Positions 6,034-9,209 of a stretch of DNA of 9,209 nt are shown one piece after another. Source of the stretch: Actinoplanes liguriensis. Its GTDB lineage: Bacteria; Actinomycetota; Actinomycetes; Mycobacteriales; Micromonosporaceae. The notes beneath the pieces are model-generated. The model was given only the letters and a program-made list of their open reading frames with translations. It was not told the DNA's origin and searched no databases. The first letter of the stretch is position 1. Every line of letters starts with the position of its first letter. Where the stretch lies: assembly GCA_000715855.1 (NCBI GenBank), contig KL571274.1:21152-30360 (forward strand), read 5' to 3'. Both the position numbers and the translations under genes were made by a program.

Positions 6034-7344
6034 GTGAGTAGTGTGGGGGCGGAGGACGAGGTGGTGGGGTTTGCGAGTGAGCTGATCGCGATCGATACCA
6101 CCAACGCGAGCGACAGCGGTGGGCCGGGCACCGAGCGGCCCGCCGCCGAATATGTCGCCGCGAAGCTGAGCGAGGCCGGTTACGACGTGACCTACGTCGA
6201 GTCCGGCGCGAAGGGCCGCGGCAACGTGATCGCGCGGCTGAGCGGCGCCGATCCGTCGCGGGGCGCGCTGCTGGTGCACGGGCACCTCGACGTCGTGCCG
6301 GCCGACGCCGCGGAATGGTCGGTGCACCCGTTCTCCGGTGAGGTGCGCGACGGCTTCGTGTGGGGGCGCGGCGCCGTCGACATGAAGGGCACCCTCGCGA
6401 TGTCGCTCGCCGTGGCGCGGCAGCTCAAACGGGAGGGCGTCGTGCCGCGGCGGGACATCGTGTTCGCGTTCGTCGCCGACGAGGAGGCCGGTGGCTTCAA
6501 CGGCGCTCGATGGCTGGCCGACCACCGTCCCGAGCTGTTCGAGGGGGTGACCGAGGCGATCAGCGAGGTCGGCGGATTCTCGGTCACGGTCGGTGACGGC
6601 GCCCGCGCCTACCTGGTGGAGACCGCCGAGAAGGGCGTCGCCTGGCTGCGGCTGACCGCGCGCGGCACCGCCGGGCACGGCTCGCTGCTGCACGACGACA
6701 ACGCCGTGGCGAAACTTGCCGCCGCGGTCACCCGGCTGGACCGGCACAAGTTTCCGCTCGTGCTGACCGGGCCGGTGCGCGAACTGCTCGAAGGGCTCGC
6801 CGAGATGACCGGCGTGCCGTTCGACCCGGACGACCCGGAGGCGGCCGTCGCCCGGCTCGGGCACCTGTCCCGGCTGGTCGGGGCGACACTGCGGGACACC
6901 GCGACGGTGACCATGTTCGAGGCCGGCTACAAGGCGAATGTGGTGCCGTCGACCGCGCGGGCGACCGTCGACGGGCGGATGCTGCCGGGCCGGGAGGACG
7001 CGTTCGAGGCCGAGCTGGCGGCGGTGCTCGGGCCGGAGATCGAACGGGAGTACCTCTTCATGCCCGGGGTCGCGACCTCGTTCGACGGGTCGCTGGTCGA
7101 CGCGATGGCCGCGGCGATCGGTGCGGAGGACCCGGGGGCGCGGCTGCTGCCGTACATGCTCTCGGCCAGCACCGACGCCAAGTCGTTCCAGCGGCTCGGG
7201 ATCCGGCACTTCGGGTTCTCGCCGCTGCGGCTGCCGCCCGGCCTCGACTTCACGGCCCTGTTCCACGGCGTGGACGAGCGGGTGCCCGTCGACGGCCTGC
7301 GCTTCGGCGTCCGTGTCCTGGACCGGCTGCTGCGATCGGCATGA
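6034..7344 (+). CDS. M20-family zinc metallopeptidase / amidohydrolase
   Basis: Predicted cytoplasmic di-zinc hydrolase of the M20/M25/M40 group, which cleaves peptide or N-acyl amide bonds (dipeptidases, carboxypeptidases, acyl-amino-acid deacylases). It has 436 residues, a normal length. The catalytic domain shows HGHLDVVP (82-89; His84 zinc ligand, Asp86), GRGAVDMKG (111-119; bridging Asp116), DEEAGG (149-154; catalytic Glu150, zinc ligand Glu151), a later acidic ligand in SEVGG (about Glu178) and the terminal zinc histidine His411 in FHGVDE. The lid/dimerisation domain includes GTAGHGS (211-217) and NVVPSTARATVDGRMLPG (302-319). All key residues are present. I chose GTG 6034 because GGGGGGAG lies five to six bases upstream; an in-frame TTG at 6019 would place the start within that site. 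Substrate is unknown. The nearby ligase and peptide-type importer make peptide or amide metabolism plausible but unproven. Confidence 0.92.
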   Translation: MSSVGAEDEVVGFASELIAIDTTNASDSGGPGTERPAAEYVAAKLSEAGYDVTYVESGAKGRGNVIARLSGADPSRGALLVHGHLDVVPADAAEWSVHPFSGEVRDGFVWGRGAVDMKGTLAMSLAVARQLKREGVVPRRDIVFAFVADEEAGGFNGARWLADHRPELFEGVTEAISEVGGFSVTVGDGARAYLVETAEKGVAWLRLTARGTAGHGSLLHDDNAVAKLAAAVTRLDRHKFPLVLTGPVRELLEGLAEMTGVPFDPDDPEAAVARLGHLSRLVGATLRDTATVTMFEAGYKANVVPSTARATVDGRMLPGREDAFEAELAAVLGPEIEREYLFMPGVATSFDGSLVDAMAAAIGAEDPGARLLPYMLSASTDAKSFQRLGIRHFGFSPLRLPPGLDFTALFHGVDERVPVDGLRFGVRVLDRLLRSA

Positions 7345-7345
7345 C

Positions 7346-7359
7346 TGTTAGCGCTCCGG
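7346..7359 (+). promoter_or_regulatory. LacI-family operator-like site 1
   Basis: TGTTAGCGCTCCGG matches 10 of 14 positions of the symmetric LacI-family operator TGTGAGCGCTCACA and contains the palindromic core AGCGCT. It lies immediately after the M20 stop codon and 47 bases upstream of a second, similar site. The 10-mer TGTTAGCGCT is shared between the two with a single change. Sites of this type govern sugar-use genes, which fits the kinase downstream. Confidence 0.45.
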
Positions 7360-7392
7360 CCAGGATCCCGATCAAGGATCGCTGAGCTGGGA

Positions 7393-7406
7393 TGTTAACG
7401 CTCACC
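7393..7406 (+). promoter_or_regulatory. LacI-family operator-like site 2
   Basis: TGTTAACGCTCACC matches 11 of 14 positions of TGTGAGCGCTCACA and repeats site 1 with one difference over its first ten bases. It lies 59 bases before the preferred kinase start. Two sites spaced by 47 bases could be bound cooperatively or by DNA looping. No regulator gene lies within the window. Confidence 0.5.
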
Positions 7407-7423
7407 TGATTTCCGCGTAACCG

Positions 7424-7451
7424 GCCGGGTGGACTATGTCCGCCACCCGGC
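7424..7451 (+). promoter_or_regulatory. GC-rich hairpin in the kinase leader
   Basis: GCCGGGTGG (7424-7432) and CCACCCGGC (7443-7451) form a perfect nine-base-pair stem with a ten-base loop, ending 13 bases before the preferred kinase ATG. It could be an operator, a leader RNA structure affecting translation, or a terminator-like block. A possible GTG start at 7429 falls within the stem. Nothing visible decides between these options. Confidence 0.35.
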
Positions 7452-7464
7452 TTGCGGTAGAAAC

Positions 7465-9087
7465 ATGACCATGACGGAATCGGGTGAGCGGCCGCGGGCC
7501 GACGTGCGTGAAGCGATCGAGCAGGGGCGCACCGCGCTCGGCATCGAGTTCGGGTCGACCCGGATCAAAGCGGTCCTGATCGGGCCGGATCACGCGGCGA
7601 TCGCGACCGGCGCCCACGACTGGGAGAACCAGTTCGTCGACCGCGTCTGGACGTACTCGCTCGACGCGGTGTGGGCCGGAGTCCAGGACTGCTACGCGGC
7701 GCTCGCCAAGGACGTGCGGGAGCGGTACGGCGTCGAGCTGACCACCACCGGCGCGCTCGGCGTCTCCGCGATGATGCACGGCTACCTCGCGTTCGACAGC
7801 GACGGCGAGCTGCTGACCCCGTTCCGCACGTGGCGCAACACCAACACCGGCGACGCGTCCGAGCAGCTCAGCGAGCTCTTCGGCTACAACATCCCGCACC
7901 GGTGGAGCATCGCGCACCTCTACCAGGCCGTGCTCGACGGCGAGGAGCACATCCCGCGCCTCGCCCACCTGACCACGCTCGCCGGCTACGTGCACTGGAA
8001 GCTCACCGGCCGGCAGGTCCTCGGCGTCGGCGACGCCAGCGGCATGTTCCCGATCGACGTCGCCACCGGCGGATACGACGCCGGCATGCTCGCCCAGTTC
8101 GACGGCCTCGTCGCCGGTCGCGGCCTCACCCGGCCCCTGGCCGAGCTGCTCCCCGCCGTGCTCCCCGCCGGCGAGCCGGGCGGCACGCTCACCGAAGCCG
8201 GCGCCGAACTGCTCGACCCGTCCGGCGCCCTGCAGCCCGGCGCGATGGTCTGCCCGCCCGAGGGTGACGCCGGCACCGGCATGGTCGCCACCAACTCGGT
8301 CGCCCGCCGCACCGGCAACGTCAGCGCCGGCACCAGCATCTTCGCCATGATCGTGCTGGACGGCCCGCTGAGCCGGATGCACCCCGAGGTCGACCTGGTC
8401 ACCACCCCCGCCGGGGACCTCGTCGCGATGGTCCACTGCAACAACGGCGCCAGCGAGCTGAACTCGTGGGCCGGCCTGTTCTCCTCCTTCGCGACCGCGC
8501 TGGGAGTGACCGCCGACTCGAACACGATCTTCGAGACGCTGTTCCGCTCGGCGCTCGACGGCGCCCCCGACGGCGGCGGGCTGATGGCCTTCAACTACCT
8601 GTCCGGCGAGCCGATCACGAAACTCCACGAGGGCCGCCCGCTGTTCCTGCGCGAGCCCGGCAGCACTCTCAGCCTCGCCACGTTCATGCGCGTCCAGCTC
8701 TACTCCGCGCTGGCCACACTCCGCATCGGCATGGACGTCCTGCAGAAGGCCGAGAACGTCCAGCTCGACCGGATGTTCGCGCACGGCGGCCTGTTCAAGA
8801 CGAAGGGCGTCGCCCAGAACCTGCTCGCCGCCGCGATCAACACTCCCGTCTCCGTCGGGGACCTGGCCTCCGAGGGCGGCGCCTGGGGCATCGCGATCCT
8901 CGCCGCGTTCCTCGCGACCAAACAGCCCGGTCAGACCCTGGACGACTTCCTGACCAGCACCGTCTTCGCCTCCGCCGAGCTGGAGACCGCCGCTCCCGAC
9001 CCGGCTGATGTGGCCGGTTTCGACGCTTTCATCCAGCGTTACATCGCGGCCCTGCCGATCGAGCAGGCGGCCGTCGCCAACAGCTGA
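7465..9087 (+). CDS. FGGY-family carbohydrate kinase, probably a pentulose (ribulo/xylulo) kinase
   Basis: ATP-dependent cytoplasmic sugar kinase, 540 residues from ATG 7465. The N-terminal FGGY half has the phosphate-binding motif [10 protein letters not shown] (26-35), [13 protein letters not shown] (99-111), RTWRNTNT (121-128), [12 protein letters not shown] (146-157), [13 protein letters not shown] (170-182) and [10 protein letters not shown] (189-198). PPEGDAGTG (264-272) carries a likely catalytic Asp268. The C-terminal half has [11 protein letters not shown] (285-295) and the nucleotide-binding [10 protein letters not shown] (439-448). This branch is close to kinases I recall next to arabinose/ribulose genes, so an L-ribulokinase or xylulokinase role is the best guess; substrate is inferred. 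ATG 7465 has only a weak upstream purine stretch. ATG 7471 and GTG 7429 are alternatives, but residues before about 22 are not conserved-looking, so the choice is uncertain. Two LacI-type sites upstream suggest sugar-induced expression. Confidence 0.9.
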   Translation: MTMTESGERPRADVREAIEQGRTALGIEFGSTRIKAVLIGPDHAAIATGAHDWENQFVDRVWTYSLDAVWAGVQDCYAALAKDVRERYGVELTTTGALGVSAMMHGYLAFDSDGELLTPFRTWRNTNTGDASEQLSELFGYNIPHRWSIAHLYQAVLDGEEHIPRLAHLTTLAGYVHWKLTGRQVLGVGDASGMFPIDVATGGYDAGMLAQFDGLVAGRGLTRPLAELLPAVLPAGEPGGTLTEAGAELLDPSGALQPGAMVCPPEGDAGTGMVATNSVARRTGNVSAGTSIFAMIVLDGPLSRMHPEVDLVTTPAGDLVAMVHCNNGASELNSWAGLFSSFATALGVTADSNTIFETLFRSALDGAPDGGGLMAFNYLSGEPITKLHEGRPLFLREPGSTLSLATFMRVQLYSALATLRIGMDVLQKAENVQLDRMFAHGGLFKTKGVAQNLLAAAINTPVSVGDLASEGGAWGIAILAAFLATKQPGQTLDDFLTSTVFASAELETAAPDPADVAGFDAFIQRYIAALPIEQAAVANS

Positions 9088-9090
9088 CCT

Positions 9091-9162
9091 CTCGACCCGG
9101 CCGCACAGCTCGACCCGGCCGCACAGCTCGACCCGGCCGCACAGCTTGATCCGGACGCACGG
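9091..9162 (+). repeat. 18-base tandem repeat, three perfect copies plus one degenerate
   Basis: The unit CTCGACCCGGCCGCACAG occurs at 9091-9108, 9109-9126 and 9127-9144 without a mismatch. A fourth copy at 9145-9162 agrees at 14 of 18 positions. The array begins three bases after the kinase stop, and the fourth copy supplies most of the left arm of the following hairpin. Perfect identity suggests recent duplication and possible copy-number variation between strains. Confidence 0.92.
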
Positions 9163-9195
9163 CATAAAGATCAAATTCTTCATGTCGTGCGTCCG
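9152..9195. terminator. Long near-perfect hairpin after the kinase gene
   Basis: CGGACGCACGGCAT (9152-9165) pairs with ATGTCGTGCGTCCG (9182-9195) over 14 positions, with one G-T wobble. After one mismatch, AAGA (9167-9170) pairs with TCTT (9177-9180), leaving a six-base AT-rich loop. The position, 64 bases after the kinase stop, suits a terminator that could act on both strands, although no T tract follows. A dispersed palindromic repeat is the alternative. Confidence 0.5.
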
Positions 9196-9209
9196 CTGTG
9201 GTCCAGGCC

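Noticed and set aside
5920..7266. A 448-codon minus-strand frame over the M20 gene
   Set aside because: No recognisable domain. The plus strand encodes every expected M20 zinc ligand in order.
7362..7381. Small hairpin GATCC/GGATC after the M20 gene as its terminator
   Set aside because: Only five base pairs and no T tract; too weak to call in DNA of this composition.
7402..9183. A 593-codon open frame antisense to the whole kinase gene, with the 18-base repeat translating as a Cys-Gly-Arg-Val-Glu-Leu series
   Set aside because: High-GC coding DNA routinely leaves long open antisense frames. The product is an Arg/Gly/Val/Glu-rich shadow with no recognisable domain, whereas the plus-strand frame has clear FGGY motifs.

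Overview
The window is high-GC DNA with strongly G/C-biased third codon positions, GTG as well as ATG starts, and tightly overlapping genes. This points to an actinobacterium, plausibly Micromonosporaceae (Actinoplanes/Micromonospora-like) from overall character; the family-level placement is inference. The first 17 bases are not genomic. They match the 3' part of the Tn5/Nextera mosaic-end adaptor, so the left edge is a contig end carrying library sequence.

Left half (18-4644, minus strand): one five-gene operon read right to left. It encodes a DUF1684 protein, a lipoprotein family-5 solute-binding protein, a DppB-type permease, a DppC-type permease and a DppD-like ATPase cut off by the contig end. 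Junctions are a 2-nt gap, then TGATG, GTGA and ATGA overlaps, so the genes are very likely co-transcribed and translationally coupled. Together they make a peptide/opine/nickel-class (PepT) ABC importer whose substrate is unknown. The ATPase looks like a hybrid: its first two thirds are DppD-like, while the part after the signature motif looks MacB/LolD-like.

Middle (4645-4749): a short divergent promoter region serves this operon and a plus-strand gene. The two candidate promoters share a symmetric TATA core.

Right half (4750-9087, plus strand): three separately spaced genes. They are an actinobacterial YbdK-type carboxylate-amine ligase (annotated glutamate--cysteine ligase in relatives), an M20-family metallopeptidase/amidohydrolase, and an FGGY-family sugar kinase of the type that I recall with arabinose/pentose genes. 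A 33-bp dyad follows the ligase gene. Two operator-like sites resembling LacI-family half-palindromes and a GC-rich hairpin precede the kinase. The kinase is followed at once by three perfect copies of an 18-bp tandem repeat that run into a long near-perfect hairpin.

No tRNA, rRNA, CRISPR array, insertion sequence or phage gene was seen. The gene-free stretches (4645-4749, 5878-6033, 7345-7464, 9088-9209) are all under 300 bases and are covered by the regulatory and repeat entries. Most of the window is ordinary actinobacterial metabolism and transport. The points most worth a second look are the possibly chimeric ATPase near the adaptor-bearing end, the symmetric divergent promoter, and the repeat/hairpin at the right end.
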